Positions 7,641-17,408 are shown, counted from the stretch's first letter. The stretch: 64,000 bases of DNA from Chroococcopsis sp964623815 (GCA_964623815.1 CAZUVR010000008.1:41296-105295); one strand, 5' to 3'. A program made the numbers and translations. Notes: generated by a model not told the origin, from the sequence alone.

Positions 7641-10600
7641 TCATTCAGGAGGTTGGCTTACCCTGAGCAGTTGGTCGAAACGATAATTATTAAGCCAATC
7701 TTGTAATTGTCGGAGCAGATGGAAATGTTCGCGGGGAATTTCTGTAAGTAAATCGCTAATACGGGTATCAAGCCCGATTAGGGCTGCATCGGCCAGATTT
7801 TCTACCCATTCCCGCGACATAATTTGACGGATGCTATCATAGTTTATCTCAGTCATTGGTAGAGTTTCAGGGGGCGCAGTAGAATCCTCAACTTGATAGC
7901 GATAGCTGAGTCCCAAGTGTTGAGCTAGTTTTTCTAGGAGGATTTCGGCTCTAAATGGTTTTGTGACGAAATCATCATAATCTGTCAAAGATGGTAAACT
8001 TTCTTGAAAGTTACTAGCGGTGAGAACGATGATTTTAGTCCGGGGCGAGTCGGGATTTTCTCTTTTGCGGATCTGCTCGATCGTTTCCCAGCCGTCCATC
8101 TTGGGCATCCTGATGTCCATCCAGATGAGATGGGGTTGCCAATCCTGCCAGACTTTCAGGGCTTCCTCTCCATCCTCGGCTTCTCTGGTTTCAAAGCCGA
8201 GCGGCTCTAATAAATTTTTCAATAATAACCGGTTCGTCAATTGATCTTCTACTATTAAAATGCGATATTGGGGTTGCTCTTCAACCAGTCCGATAATTTT
8301 AGTGCAAGAAGGGTTACTAACATCCTCGGCTCGGGCTAGAGTTACAGGAATGTTAAAGTAAAATTTACTACCCCTGCCGACTTCGCTATCTACTCTTATT
8401 TCCCCTCCCAATAAACGAACGAATTGTTGACTTATTGGTAAACCTAAGCCGGTACCTTCTTGAATTTTTTGACCTTGTGTAGTTTGCACGAAGGGTTCAA
8501 ATAAATACTCTAACTCTTCATCCCCTATCCCTGGCCCCGTATCTTCTACAACAAAATCGAGCTGACAAGGCGCTGAAGATGTTTTGCTCACCCTCAATAT
8601 CACTTCCCCGCCCTCAGTGAATTTAATCGCGTTGTTGAGGAGATTGATCAATACTTGGCGTAGTTTCCTCTCATCTGTATTAACGTATTGCGGTAAATCC
8701 ACGCCGAGGAAGGTTTTCAAAGAGAGGTTTTTTGAGATGGCTTTGAGAGAAAACATCGCTTCCAGAGTTTTGACGAATTTCAGTAAGTCGAAACTGACGG
8801 GTTCTAAATTTACTTTTCCAGCTTCGATTTTTGACATATCTAGTATGTCGTTGATTAAGTTTAATAAGTGTTCTCCCGCCCTGCCGATAATCTCGACATA
8901 CTCGCTCGCTTTTCCCGTTAGTCCTGGTTCGTAACTGAGCAATTGGGCAAAACCTAAAATCGCATTCAGAGGGGTGCGTAATTCGTGACTCATACTGGCT
9001 AAGAATTGGCTTTTGGCTCTATTGGCTACCTCGGCAGCTTCTTTGGCTTGAGCGAGGTTTATTTCTAATTCCTTACTTTCGGTTATATCGTCGGCAATCC
9101 CCGCGATGCGATAGATTTTTCCTTTGTCGTTATAGATGGGGAAGACTCGCTCTTTAATCCAGCGTAAGTCTCCGTCCTTACGAAATATTCTATATTCTAT
9201 GCAATCTTTTCCCAGTACAGGTTCTGAAAATCTTTTCATTAATTCTTGTCTATCTTCCGGATGGACATAGCTTAAAAATAGTTGACCTTGATTATCTGAG
9301 TCAGGAGAATAGCCCCAAATTTTTTCAAAAACAGGAGAGATATAAATATTATTATGGGTTTCCGGATGCTGGTGCCCTTCGATGTCCGTTAACCAAAACA
9401 CACTATCTATATTTTCCGCTAATTGCCGGAAACGTTGCTCGCTTTCGGTTAAGGCCAGATTACTAGCTTTCTGCTCGTGCCACAAAGATAGAGATTTTGT
9501 AGCTGCTTTCAATAAGGCTATCTCTGCTGTATTCCACTCTCTAGCCTCGAGGCAGTTATCAAACCCTATATAACCGATAAATTGATCCTGACAAGATATG
9601 GGTAATATTAATATCGATTGGATTCCATATTTTTCTAAAATTTCCCTCTCTGCTGAGGGAAAGTGAATGGTCATGCCTGTGATGATACCCCCCTCCGATA
9701 GAATTTTTTCCCATCGAGATAAACCGCACTCTTCATAGGTAAGCTTTTGGCAGTAGGCAGCCTCTTTATAAGAAGAAATCCCCGCACTACACCATTCATC
9801 TTCTTGAACCATGCTTAACTTTCCTGCTTTATTATAATAATTCTTAAAAACATAAACTCTTGATGCTTTTGATACTTCTCCTAGTGCACCTAAAATATTA
9901 GGGTAAAGAGTATTTAGTTCTTGTGTATTTAATAAATCTGATTGAATATCTACCAATGTAGAAAGAAATATCTCCCTGCTTTTAATAAGTTCTTCGCTCT
10001 GCCAACGTCCGAATAGTTTAGAGATAGTTTCTGCCATTAACTCGATTATTTCTTGCTCGTAATTATTATATTTTTGACCACGTTTATCGGGAGAGTAAAA
10101 GCATAATACGGCGTATATTTTTCCATTTAGCCAAATAGGTGTACCTATATAGGACTCGATGTTAAAATTTATATAAGCGGACATAGAGAGTAGTTCTGGT
10201 CTACAATTAGCCTGACTTATACATAGGGTTTTTTGATCCTTCACCACCAGCCCACAATAAGAATCGACACAATCAATCATCAAACCGGGTTTAATGTTGG
10301 TTAACTCGTCGAGCGTGGTGTAAGTGCCTATGAAAACATATTTATCATTTTGCATCTTGGCTACAGCACCAGCGGGAAAATTTAAAATCTTACACCCAGT
10401 TATTAGATATTCTTCTAATAAACTCTGGGGTTCTAAAAAAGAAGCCAGACTGATACGGTGCAGCTCTTTTAAATTATCGGTGAATTTTTCTAAGGTTAGG
10501 GAAGTTTGCTGTAACTTTTGTCTGGCATTTACTCGCTCTATTTCTGCCGCAATTCTAGCGGCAAAAATTTGTAATATCAGCTCTATTTTCGGCTCATATA

Positions 10601-11807
10601 TTAAAGGTGCTGTATCTATAATACAAATATCACCGATAACTTCTCCCTTCTTATTATGTAGGGGCAGACCAAAGTAACTAATCGCTCTTATTGCTTTTAA
10701 GAATAAATTTCTCGGAAAACTCTCCTGTAGGTTATCTTCATAATGAATTATGTTATTCCTTAATACCAGCTCGCAGGGAGTATGATCGATCGAATATTCT
10801 ATATTTTCTCCGTAATTCTGTCCTAAAGTACGAATCCTTGTTTTCTCGGTATTACTCCACACCGTTACAAAGGCATATTTAACCTTGAGAATTCTGCTTA
10901 TATAGTGGGAACAAACATCGAAAAACTCATCATCTGTACTGTCGGCGGTTCCCTCTACTATCAATCTCAGCGCTTCTTCTTTCTGTTTGCGATCGCTAAT
11001 ATCGTTAGCGATTAACAATAAACATGGCATATCCCCGAGAAATATTTTTTCACAGGATACCAGGGCTGTTTTAAGCTTTCCTCCCCTAATCCGAAAATCT
11101 ATTTCCTGATTATGTATATATCCTTCAGAAACAACGGTTTTAAGCATCTGTTCGTATGCTTTTATGTTTGCCAATATATCTAATTCTTGAATATTCCTTC
11201 CGATTATTTCTCCTGCACTTAAACCAGTGAATTCTTGAAAGCCCCGATTGACTTTTAAACATCTCCCGTTACTCAGGCAACTGATAGATACAGCACTGGG
11301 GTTACTATTGAAAGCTTTCTTAAATAATTTTTCCGACTCTTGTAAAGCTTTTTCTGTCTTATTTTTAGCTTCAATTTCTGCTAATAGTCTTTCATTTTGA
11401 GTGATTAATTGCTTTTGTAAGTTGATGATGTTGAGCTGGTTATTGACGCGGGCGATAATTTCCTCGGGGTGGAAGGGTTTGATAATATAATCGGCCGCAC
11501 CGCAAGAAAAAGCTTTAACTTTATCAAATATTTCTCCTAAGGCGGTGACAAATATCACCGGTATGTCTCGGGTGGCCAAGTTTTCTTTCAAACGCCGACA
11601 GACTTCGTAGCCATCTATCTCGGGCATTTTGATGTCTAGTATGATTAAATCAGGGGGATTGAGTTCGATCGCTCGCAGAGCCAATAATCCGTTAGGAGAT
11701 GGCCGCACTAGATGCCCTTGCTCCGTTAATATTTGTGTTAATAAATGTAAATTAGCGGGAATATCATCTACGACGATTATATTGCTCTGGATTAATGTAC
11801 TATTCAT
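7641..11807 (-). CDS. Multisensor hybrid histidine kinase, REC-PAS-GAF(x3)-PAS-HisKA-HATPase-REC
   Basis: A 1388-residue soluble kinase with no membrane segment. Order: receiver (1-120, phospho-acceptor Asp58 in LDIKMP), short coiled coil, PAS (about 155-270), GAF-type regions (about 280-430, 450-600 and 610-780), PAS with PAC (about 790-925), HisKA with His941 in SHELRTPLNA, ATPase with N box LLNNAIKFTE, G boxes DTGPGIG and GTGLGLPIS, then a second receiver with Asp1231 in MDIRMP. After the receiver come about 90 residues of predicted helix ending the protein. It probably integrates several cytosolic signals, possibly chromophore or nucleotide ligands of the GAF domains; the phytochrome chromophore cysteine was not recognised. 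The output partner is not encoded nearby. Confidence 0.92.
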   Translation of the reverse strand: MNSTLIQSNIIVVDDIPANLHLLTQILTEQGHLVRPSPNGLLALRAIELNPPDLIILDIKMPEIDGYEVCRRLKENLATRDIPVIFVTALGEIFDKVKAFSCGAADYIIKPFHPEEIIARVNNQLNIINLQKQLITQNERLLAEIEAKNKTEKALQESEKLFKKAFNSNPSAVSISCLSNGRCLKVNRGFQEFTGLSAGEIIGRNIQELDILANIKAYEQMLKTVVSEGYIHNQEIDFRIRGGKLKTALVSCEKIFLGDMPCLLLIANDISDRKQKEEALRLIVEGTADSTDDEFFDVCSHYISRILKVKYAFVTVWSNTEKTRIRTLGQNYGENIEYSIDHTPCELVLRNNIIHYEDNLQESFPRNLFLKAIRAISYFGLPLHNKKGEVIGDICIIDTAPLIYEPKIELILQIFAARIAAEIERVNARQKLQQTSLTLEKFTDNLKELHRISLASFLEPQSLLEEYLITGCKILNFPAGAVAKMQNDKYVFIGTYTTLDELTNIKPGLMIDCVDSYCGLVVKDQKTLCISQANCRPELLSMSAYINFNIESYIGTPIWLNGKIYAVLCFYSPDKRGQKYNNYEQEIIELMAETISKLFGRWQSEELIKSREIFLSTLVDIQSDLLNTQELNTLYPNILGALGEVSKASRVYVFKNYYNKAGKLSMVQEDEWCSAGISSYKEAAYCQKLTYEECGLSRWEKILSEGGIITGMTIHFPSAEREILEKYGIQSILILPISCQDQFIGYIGFDNCLEAREWNTAEIALLKAATKSLSLWHEQKASNLALTESEQRFRQLAENIDSVFWLTDIEGHQHPETHNNIYISPVFEKIWGYSPDSDNQGQLFLSYVHPEDRQELMKRFSEPVLGKDCIEYRIFRKDGDLRWIKERVFPIYNDKGKIYRIAGIADDITESKELEINLAQAKEAAEVANRAKSQFLASMSHELRTPLNAILGFAQLLSYEPGLTGKASEYVEIIGRAGEHLLNLINDILDMSKIEAGKVNLEPVSFDLLKFVKTLEAMFSLKAISKNLSLKTFLGVDLPQYVNTDERKLRQVLINLLNNAIKFTEGGEVILRVSKTSSAPCQLDFVVEDTGPGIGDEELEYLFEPFVQTTQGQKIQEGTGLGLPISQQFVRLLGGEIRVDSEVGRGSKFYFNIPVTLARAEDVSNPSCTKIIGLVEEQPQYRILIVEDQLTNRLLLKNLLEPLGFETREAEDGEEALKVWQDWQPHLIWMDIRMPKMDGWETIEQIRKRENPDSPRTKIIVLTASNFQESLPSLTDYDDFVTKPFRAEILLEKLAQHLGLSYRYQVEDSTAPPETLPMTEINYDSIRQIMSREWVENLADAALIGLDTRISDLLTEIPREHFHLLRQLQDWLNNYRFDQLLRVSQPPE

Positions 11808-12081
11808 ATCAAGGGTTCGAGTAGTGCCAGCATTTTTTTATAAAGTTATTGGCTAATAGGATCTATCGATCGTCCGTGACCTGATGTTCTGCTAGTAATT
11901 GTTAGCGCAAACTTAACATCAATTTTAAGTTAAAATCAATGTGATCAGTTTCTCTTTTACTTTCCTCCCCTATCCCCGACGATATTAGACACCTTTTACA
12001 GGCGTTCATCATCAACGATTACTATATAAAAGTGTCGCTCGATGAAACTGCTATTAACTCAATATCTTTTCATTATAACTC

Positions 12082-12939
12082 GTGTTTCAATATAATCTAA
12101 CCCTTACTGATGATGGTTCCTATACCTTTTTCTCCCCTAATTTCGGCGAGTCTTATCACTCGCAATCGGGGGCGAAAGAAGAGGCAGAAAAGAAATTCGT
12201 TAAGTCTTGCAAAGTAGCCGAGATTGCTGCAAAACATGAACGGTTGCGTATCCTCGATGTATGTTATGGACTGGGCTATAATACGGCGGCGGCTCTGGCA
12301 GAAGTTCAGAGAGTTAATCCTTTTTGCCAGGTTGAATTAATTGCTCTCGAATTAGACGAAAATATTGGACGTTTAGCTTTAGAAAATAATCTTCTAGGGG
12401 AGTGGGGTTCATCTATCAATGAAATTTTAAAAGTATTAGTAACGGAATACAGCTTGGATCTACCCTATATTAAGGCGCAATTATTGTTAGGAGATGCCCG
12501 ACGAACTATTCAAATAGTAAAAGATAAACAGTGGCAGGCGGATGTAATTTTTCTCGACCCCTTCTCTCCTAATAAATGTCCTCAATTATGGTCTGTGGAA
12601 TTTCTCTCTCTCGTGGCGCAATGTTTACAACCAAAAGGTTATCTAGGTACTTATTCCTGCGCGGCGGCGGTGCGTAAAGGGTTACAATTAGCGGGGCTGA
12701 AGATTGGTAGGACGGAAAATGTGGGACGAAGGTCGCCCGGCACCCTAGCCCGTCATCTGGATCAGGGTTTACAATCTCTCTCTTTACAGGAAAGGGAACA
12801 TTTACAGACTCGCGCCGCGATTCCCTATAGAGACGCCTCTTTACAGGATAACCCAGATGCGATCGTACAGCGTCGCCGTCGGGAGCAAAACGAAAGCGAC
12901 TTGGAAACTAGTAGCCAATGGCGACGACGCTGGGGGTGA
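12082..12939 (+). CDS. mnmD: MnmD-like tRNA U34 methyltransferase (DUF752 family)
   Basis: The 285-residue protein matches the methyltransferase half of MnmC, which methylates aminomethyl-uridine at the wobble position of tRNAs. Typical features are TDDGSYTFFSPNFGESYHS at the N terminus, the SAM-binding segment LDVCYGLGYNTAAAL, and FLDPFSPNKCPQLW. The FAD-dependent oxidase half of the E. coli fusion is absent, as in standalone MnmD proteins. The start is GTG at 12082; family members begin close to this point. The C-terminal tail beyond about residue 240 is charged and poorly conserved. The stop abuts the stop of the minus-strand exported protein gene with no spacer, so the two transcripts must overlap. 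Confidence 0.85.
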   Translation: MFQYNLTLTDDGSYTFFSPNFGESYHSQSGAKEEAEKKFVKSCKVAEIAAKHERLRILDVCYGLGYNTAAALAEVQRVNPFCQVELIALELDENIGRLALENNLLGEWGSSINEILKVLVTEYSLDLPYIKAQLLLGDARRTIQIVKDKQWQADVIFLDPFSPNKCPQLWSVEFLSLVAQCLQPKGYLGTYSCAAAVRKGLQLAGLKIGRTENVGRRSPGTLARHLDQGLQSLSLQEREHLQTRAAIPYRDASLQDNPDAIVQRRRREQNESDLETSSQWRRRWG

Positions 12940-13902
12940 TTATTTCCGCAGACGTTTCCAACTCGCAACCGCACCGCCTACAATTAATAAACTGCTAAGC
13001 GTATTCGGTTCAGGCGTGGATATGGGGCCTATTGGGTCTTGCACCTCGATCGGAGAATTGGTGAAATTTTCGCTAACGTCACTGGTTCCGTCGGCGAAGT
13101 TGGTGGTTATAGAAACTAGAGAGTCTAAATTCGGATCGTTAACAGCATTGACCGAATATAGAATATTATCGATCACACCGTCGTTGATTTCTTCTGTAGA
13201 CTCGGAAACAAAATACTCTATATCTTTAGCCCCTATATTGAAATTAAAATCCAACAGATCTTCAAGATCTTGCTTGAAAACACTATTGATGATCGTATCT
13301 TCAAACGAGAGACCGAATCTAGTTAACTCGTTCAATGTCAAAAAGCCATTGCCATTAACGTCTTCACCTTCAAACATACCAATTAACAAGGAACCGTTAT
13401 AATCTTGAGAGAAATCGTAGATTATTCTCTTGTCTACGGTAGACTCTATAGGGGAATTACTGAGAAAATCAATGCTCGTCGTCGTTCCATCGCTCAAATT
13501 AGTGATGATATTCACGCTTGATTGTTGGGAGGAACCGAAGGCATTAACATCGTATTGAATACTATTAGTCGTGCCGTCATTTATCTCCTGTGTGGAACTG
13601 GAGGCTATTTGTTCTATCGTGTTCGAGCCTATATCATAGACGAAGTTGTTTAAATCAGTTATGAACTGGGAAAATAATAAATTAGAACCATTGTCTTTAA
13701 ACTCTTGAGAGAAGCTTATTAATTCGTCTGACGTGATGATTCCGTCTGTATTATTATCGAAACCTGTAAACATTCCCGAGAGAAGGCCATTGTCATAGGG
13801 TTGGGAATAGTCTACGAATAGGGGATTCGCTTGGGCAAGACCGACGGACAAGACACTCGCTAGAGGTAATCCGATATGGATCAACTGTTTTAAAGCTAAC
13901 AT
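12940..13902 (-). CDS. Exported EF-hand protein with PEP-CTERM tail
   Basis: The 320-residue protein has a signal peptide (cleavage probably after GLAQA, about residue 25) and a C-terminal PEP-CTERM sorting signal: STPEPNTL, a hydrophobic stretch, and the basic end WKRLRK. Between them are two copies of an approximately 130-residue unit, each opening with a calcium-loop EF-hand (DNNTDGIITSDE and DVNGNGFLTLNE) and continuing into a beta-rich part with DGT-type motifs and a conserved FLSNSPI or FTNSPI end. It is likely a calcium-binding surface or exopolysaccharide-associated protein; PEP-CTERM proteins are processed by an exosortase, which is not in this window. The ATG at 13902 is preferred over a TTG two codons earlier. 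A related gene and a pseudogene lie directly upstream on the same strand. Confidence 0.8.
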   Translation of the reverse strand: MLALKQLIHIGLPLASVLSVGLAQANPLFVDYSQPYDNGLLSGMFTGFDNNTDGIITSDELISFSQEFKDNGSNLLFSQFITDLNNFVYDIGSNTIEQIASSSTQEINDGTTNSIQYDVNAFGSSQQSSVNIITNLSDGTTTSIDFLSNSPIESTVDKRIIYDFSQDYNGSLLIGMFEGEDVNGNGFLTLNELTRFGLSFEDTIINSVFKQDLEDLLDFNFNIGAKDIEYFVSESTEEINDGVIDNILYSVNAVNDPNLDSLVSITTNFADGTSDVSENFTNSPIEVQDPIGPISTPEPNTLSSLLIVGGAVASWKRLRK

Positions 13903-14070
13903 CGTCAATATTTGTAAATTGTAATTGAAAAAACTGGCTTTATTGTATCTCTTTTATCGAAATTGTTCTAATTTTGTCTGGATATTTTAAATTAAAGCGC
14001 CTCGACAAACCTAGAACGTCGCCACCAGGAGTGGAAGAGTGGCAGTTAAGGGCGACGAGGGAGAGGGCGA

Positions 14071-14490
14071 TTATTTTTTCCGCAGACGTTTCCAACCCGT
14101 AACCGCACAGCCTAAAACCAATAAACTGTTAAGGGTGCCCGGTTCGGGTGTGGATATAATCACGATCGGGTCTTCAATCTCGAGCGCAGGATTAGTGACG
14201 TTCTCACTAACAGTAATGGTTCCGTCGGCGAAATTTGTGGTCATGGCAATTACCGATTCTGGATTGGGATTGTTAACGGCGCTGACCGAATATAAAATAT
14301 TATCGCTCGAACCGTCATTGATTCCGAATAAGAGACTCGGATCTACGGGGATGGTAGTCACATTTATAGGAGAGTTACTGAGAAAATAGCTATTTGTTTC
14401 CGTGCCATCGCTTAAATATGTGGTGATATTGAGCCTCGATTCTAGAGAAGAGTTGAAGGCATTAACCTCATATTGAATATTATCAGTCTA
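14071..14490 (-). pseudogene. Truncated, internally deleted paralogue of the EF-hand/PEP-CTERM protein
   Basis: The frame reads from TDNIQYEVNAFNSSLES through SDGTETNSYFLSNSPI, then jumps directly to NDGSSDNILYSVSAVNN and the tail STPEPGTLNSLL...WKRLRKK. Compared with the intact gene at 12940, the N-terminal signal peptide and first EF-hand are missing and the entire second EF-hand segment is deleted in frame. A stop codon (TAG at about 14490) lies just upstream and there is no plausible start for an exported protein; a GTG at 14361 would give only 96 residues without a signal peptide. Nucleotide similarity at its 3' end to 12940-12990 is high, which indicates duplication. Confidence 0.75.
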
Positions 14491-14535
14491 AAACTAATAA
14501 ACCAGGCAGTTTACCCGGTTCGGTCGTAATTAGGC
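14483..14535 (-). pseudogene. Remnant of a further PEP-CTERM tail
   Basis: On the minus strand this segment reads TTEPGKLPGLLVLD then a stop, clearly related to STPEPGTLNSLLVLG of the neighbouring pseudogene. The transmembrane and basic end are missing. It is the scar of a third copy fused to the deleted paralogue at 14071-14490. Confidence 0.55.
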
Positions 14536-14575
14536 GTTATTACCATAGTCGGTTAAGGGCGGAGCTTAAAGGCTA

Positions 14576-15157
14576 TTATTTTTTTAACCCTTTAAGACTT
14601 ACTATCGTAACGCCCAATACTAAGAGAGCGATTACGTTACTTCCTTCTGGTATCGTATTCAAGGGGATAACCTGCGCTACACTGATAGGCGATTCACTCA
14701 GGAAAGCCGATTCTTCTATCCTACCGTCACTATAACGGGTGATGAGAGCGATCGAGGACTGTTCCGCCAGTAAAGATGGAGTGAGCGCGTTAATCTCGTA
14801 GTCGATGCTGTTAATCGTACCGTCGTAGATCGTCTCTGTGGAATTAGAAACAATTTTGGTCACGCTATCCGAGTCGAGGGTATAGCTAAATTCCTTTAAA
14901 TTACTCAGTTCTTGAAATATGGGCTTTTCACCATGATTGAAAAATAAACTGAAGTTTGAGAGTTCATTTTTTGTTATCAAACCATCCCCATCGGTATCAA
15001 AACCAGTAAAACTTCCCGTTAATAAATAACTGCCGTAGCTTTGAATAAAATTAGATTCTGTTGTCAGATTTGCGGACTGAGCATTACCCATACACAGGCT
15101 GACTATTATCGATGTTCCGGCTATTATAAATGTTCTTAATCTAGAGGATGTAAGCAT
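14576..15157 (-). CDS. Exported single-EF-hand protein with variant PEP-CTERM-like tail
   Basis: A 193-residue relative of the protein at 12940 with one repeat unit instead of two. It has a signal peptide (hydrophobic FIIAGTSIIVSLCMG, cleavage probably after NAQSA), the EF-hand loop DTDGDGLITKNE, the motif STETIYDGTINSIDYEINA, the end FLSESPI, and a C-terminal hydrophobic anchor with basic tail LKGLKK. The sorting motif reads IPEGSN rather than PEP, so exosortase recognition is uncertain. The ATG at 15157 is preferred; the frame runs to a TTG at 15217, but only the ATG places the signal peptide at the N terminus. It is the upstream member of the array and is intact. Confidence 0.75.
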   Translation of the reverse strand: MLTSSRLRTFIIAGTSIIVSLCMGNAQSANLTTESNFIQSYGSYLLTGSFTGFDTDGDGLITKNELSNFSLFFNHGEKPIFQELSNLKEFSYTLDSDSVTKIVSNSTETIYDGTINSIDYEINALTPSLLAEQSSIALITRYSDGRIEESAFLSESPISVAQVIPLNTIPEGSNVIALLVLGVTIVSLKGLKK

Positions 15158-15524
15158 AGAACTAGAAGATTCGCGTTGGTTTAATTCCAATCTAATTGAA
15201 CAACTTAACAGCGTCAATAGATAAAAGTTATCTCTATAATGATAGAAAGTGCGATTTAATCTATTTACACTCTTTATCTTTTAAAAATTATACCTATAGG
15301 GTCACGATTATTAAGATAACTTTACATAAATTAGATAGTGTTTAAACGGGTAAATTTACCCAAAAAAAAGTGGATACTTCAGAATTGGCGATTCTTTAAA
15401 CATCAGTATGAACTAAAAAATAAAAGTAAATTCAGTATGATTACGGTTTTCAAGGAAAAAGGGATTTGAGGATACTGATAATCAGGAGAGTAAAACCTAA
15501 CTATTTTTATGTTTTCTTTTTAAG
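15158..15524. other. Divergent intergenic region with a 14-bp palindrome
   Basis: This 367-base AT-rich region separates the EF-hand gene (minus) from the HD-GYP gene (plus). It holds a perfect palindrome GGGTAAATTTACCC at 15348-15361, followed by eight A. That could be an operator shared by the two genes. No small gene or RNA was recognised. Confidence 0.5.
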
Positions 15525-16502
15525 ATGCCCACATTAATTAACTTAGAGCGAGCTAGAGTTTTAGTAGTTGATAACCATCCCCACAGTCGGATGGCTGCTA
15601 GAGATCTTTTAGCTTTAGAGGGATATGATGTAATCGAGGCAGATGAGACTTTTAATCTAAAGGATGCGGTTACCACCGTACAGCCAGATTTAATCCTCTT
15701 AGACGTGATGCAACCTTACATGACAGGGTTTGAGGTGTGTCAGGGACTCAAGAAAGACGAAAGAACTAAGATGATACCGATCATACTAACTACAGTGGGG
15801 GATGAGTCCAGTTTACGTCAACGTTGTAATCAGGTAGGCGGGGACGATTTATTACTAAAACCTTTAAAACGTCTGGAATTATCGAATCGAGTCAAGTCCT
15901 TAATCGACCAAAAACGTCTCAGCGAAGGATTAGACCAGATAGAGCAGGTACTATTCGCCATCGCCAGAGCGATCGAAAATCGTTATCCGGATAATGGTAA
16001 TAATTGTACCCGTCTGGCCGCCCTAGCGCAAAGTTTCGGCGAGTACCTACAATTGCCAACGTCGGACATTCAAAGTTTAAGATGTGCCGCCTACCTCCAT
16101 GATATAGGGACGATCGGCATCCCAGATGAAATCCTACTCAAAGAAGGAGAATTAACCTCGGAAGAGAGATCCATAATTCAACGTCACGTTTTGATAGGTG
16201 TAGATATCTGCCAACCCTTACCCAACGCTTCCGGGGTTTTACCGATAGTGCGCCATCATCACGAGCGTTGGGATGGTAGTGGCTACCCAGACGCATTGAT
16301 AGGTAATGAAATCCCCTGGCTGGCACAAGTATTTCAAATATTAGATATATACGTGGCTCTAACCAGTAAACGGCCCCATAAAGAACCTTACGACTCGGCA
16401 AAAGCTCTAGACATTCTGGAGGCGGAAAAAGAGAGGAGATGGCGGAATCCGGTTTTAGTAGATCAATTCAAGTGGTTCATAAAAAAAATCGACGCTAATT
16501 AA
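15525..16502 (+). CDS. Response regulator with HD-GYP domain (cyclic di-GMP phosphodiesterase type)
   Basis: The 325-residue protein has a receiver (about 8-130, phospho-acceptor Asp60 in LILLDVMQPY) and an HD-GYP domain with the metal-binding HD at 192-193 (YLHDIGTIGIP) and HHHERWDGSGYP at 244-255. HD-GYP enzymes hydrolyse cyclic di-GMP, so phosphorylation by an unlinked kinase probably tunes second-messenger breakdown. The GYP triad is intact, as is the histidine triplet before it, so activity is likely. The gene stands alone after a long upstream region; the next gene, cysQ-like, starts 46 bases downstream. Confidence 0.92.
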   Translation: MPTLINLERARVLVVDNHPHSRMAARDLLALEGYDVIEADETFNLKDAVTTVQPDLILLDVMQPYMTGFEVCQGLKKDERTKMIPIILTTVGDESSLRQRCNQVGGDDLLLKPLKRLELSNRVKSLIDQKRLSEGLDQIEQVLFAIARAIENRYPDNGNNCTRLAALAQSFGEYLQLPTSDIQSLRCAAYLHDIGTIGIPDEILLKEGELTSEERSIIQRHVLIGVDICQPLPNASGVLPIVRHHHERWDGSGYPDALIGNEIPWLAQVFQILDIYVALTSKRPHKEPYDSAKALDILEAEKERRWRNPVLVDQFKWFIKKIDAN

Positions 16503-16547
16503 TCGAAGTAGGACGGGTTAGAATGTGATAATTTGTAGCGAGACTAG

Positions 16548-17408
16548 GTGACGAAATTGGAAGAAAATATCACGGATATTCTTACCGTAACCCGCTCCGT
16601 AGCTTGGGGGGCATCCAACATACTGCGGGACTATTACCGGGGCAAATACGACCTCGAAATCAATCAAGAAAAATACGATAGCCCGGTAACAGCGGCGGAT
16701 AAAGCTGCCAATCATTACATATTAGAAAACTTGCAAGCCGTATTCCCCTCCGATAAATTCGGATATTTGAGCGAAGAAACCCACAAGGGCAACGAGCCTT
16801 ATCCTCAAGAATGGGTTTGGATTATCGACCCTTTAGATGGGACGAGAGAATTCATCGAAAAAAAGGGGGAGTACGCGATTCATATCGCCCTTATTAAAGA
16901 TCATACTCCCTATCTGGGAGTGGTGGTGATTCCGGAGGCAGAAAAATTATATTTCGCCGGTAAAGGAAAGGGCACTTTTCTAGAAACCGCAGACGGGAGG
17001 GTGACACCCGTGATGGTTTCGGCCCGTCAGCGCCCGGAAGAACAATATTTAGTCGCCAGTCGTAGTCATCGGGGCGATCGTTTAAACGCTATCATCAAGA
17101 GTATTCCTTTTAAAGGTGAAAAATCCGTCGGCAGCGTCGGCTGTAAGATAGCCACGATTCTGAATCAAGATGCGGATGTGTATATCTCCCTCTCGGGCAA
17201 GTCAGCCCCGAAGGATTGGGATTTTGCCGCACCGGAAATAGTCTTAACCGAAGCTGGGGGAAAATTCACCGATTTCGCCGGGGAATCCCCCCGTTACAAC
17301 CGGGGAGATGTGAGTCAGTGGGGGGGATTCATCGCCTCTAACGGCACTTGTCACGAAGATTTGTGCGAGCGGGCAACTCGTGCCCTCTCAGAAATCGATT
17401 TGCCCTAA
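16548..17408 (+). CDS. cysQ: 3'(2'),5'-bisphosphate nucleotidase / inositol monophosphatase family (CysQ-like)
   Basis: A 286-residue magnesium-dependent phosphatase. Metal ligands are visible: EE at 76-77 and DPLDGTREF with Asp94 and Asp97, plus KSAPKDWDFAAPEI near the C terminus, where the WD motif supplies the last Asp. CysQ converts PAP to AMP and PAPS to APS, keeping sulfate assimilation and sulfotransferases free of inhibition; the broader family also includes inositol monophosphatases, so the substrate is inferred. The start is GTG at 16548. Its last four bases overlap the 3' end of the convergent glutathione reductase gene. Confidence 0.82.
   Translation: MTKLEENITDILTVTRSVAWGASNILRDYYRGKYDLEINQEKYDSPVTAADKAANHYILENLQAVFPSDKFGYLSEETHKGNEPYPQEWVWIIDPLDGTREFIEKKGEYAIHIALIKDHTPYLGVVVIPEAEKLYFAGKGKGTFLETADGRVTPVMVSARQRPEEQYLVASRSHRGDRLNAIIKSIPFKGEKSVGSVGCKIATILNQDADVYISLSGKSAPKDWDFAAPEIVLTEAGGKFTDFAGESPRYNRGDVSQWGGFIASNGTCHEDLCERATRALSEIDLP

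Noticed and set aside
12001..12060. Sequence resembling the start of a glutamine riboswitch (CGTTCATC)
   Set aside because: The conserved GGACGGAAGTAGG core is missing downstream.
12857..13402. 181-codon plus-strand frame across the mnmD and EF-hand genes
   Set aside because: It is an antisense or shadow frame of the two real genes and has no independent motifs.
14039..14389. 116-codon plus-strand frame over the EF-hand pseudogene
   Set aside because: It reads the opposite strand of the PEP-CTERM remnant; the minus-strand reading explains the sequence.
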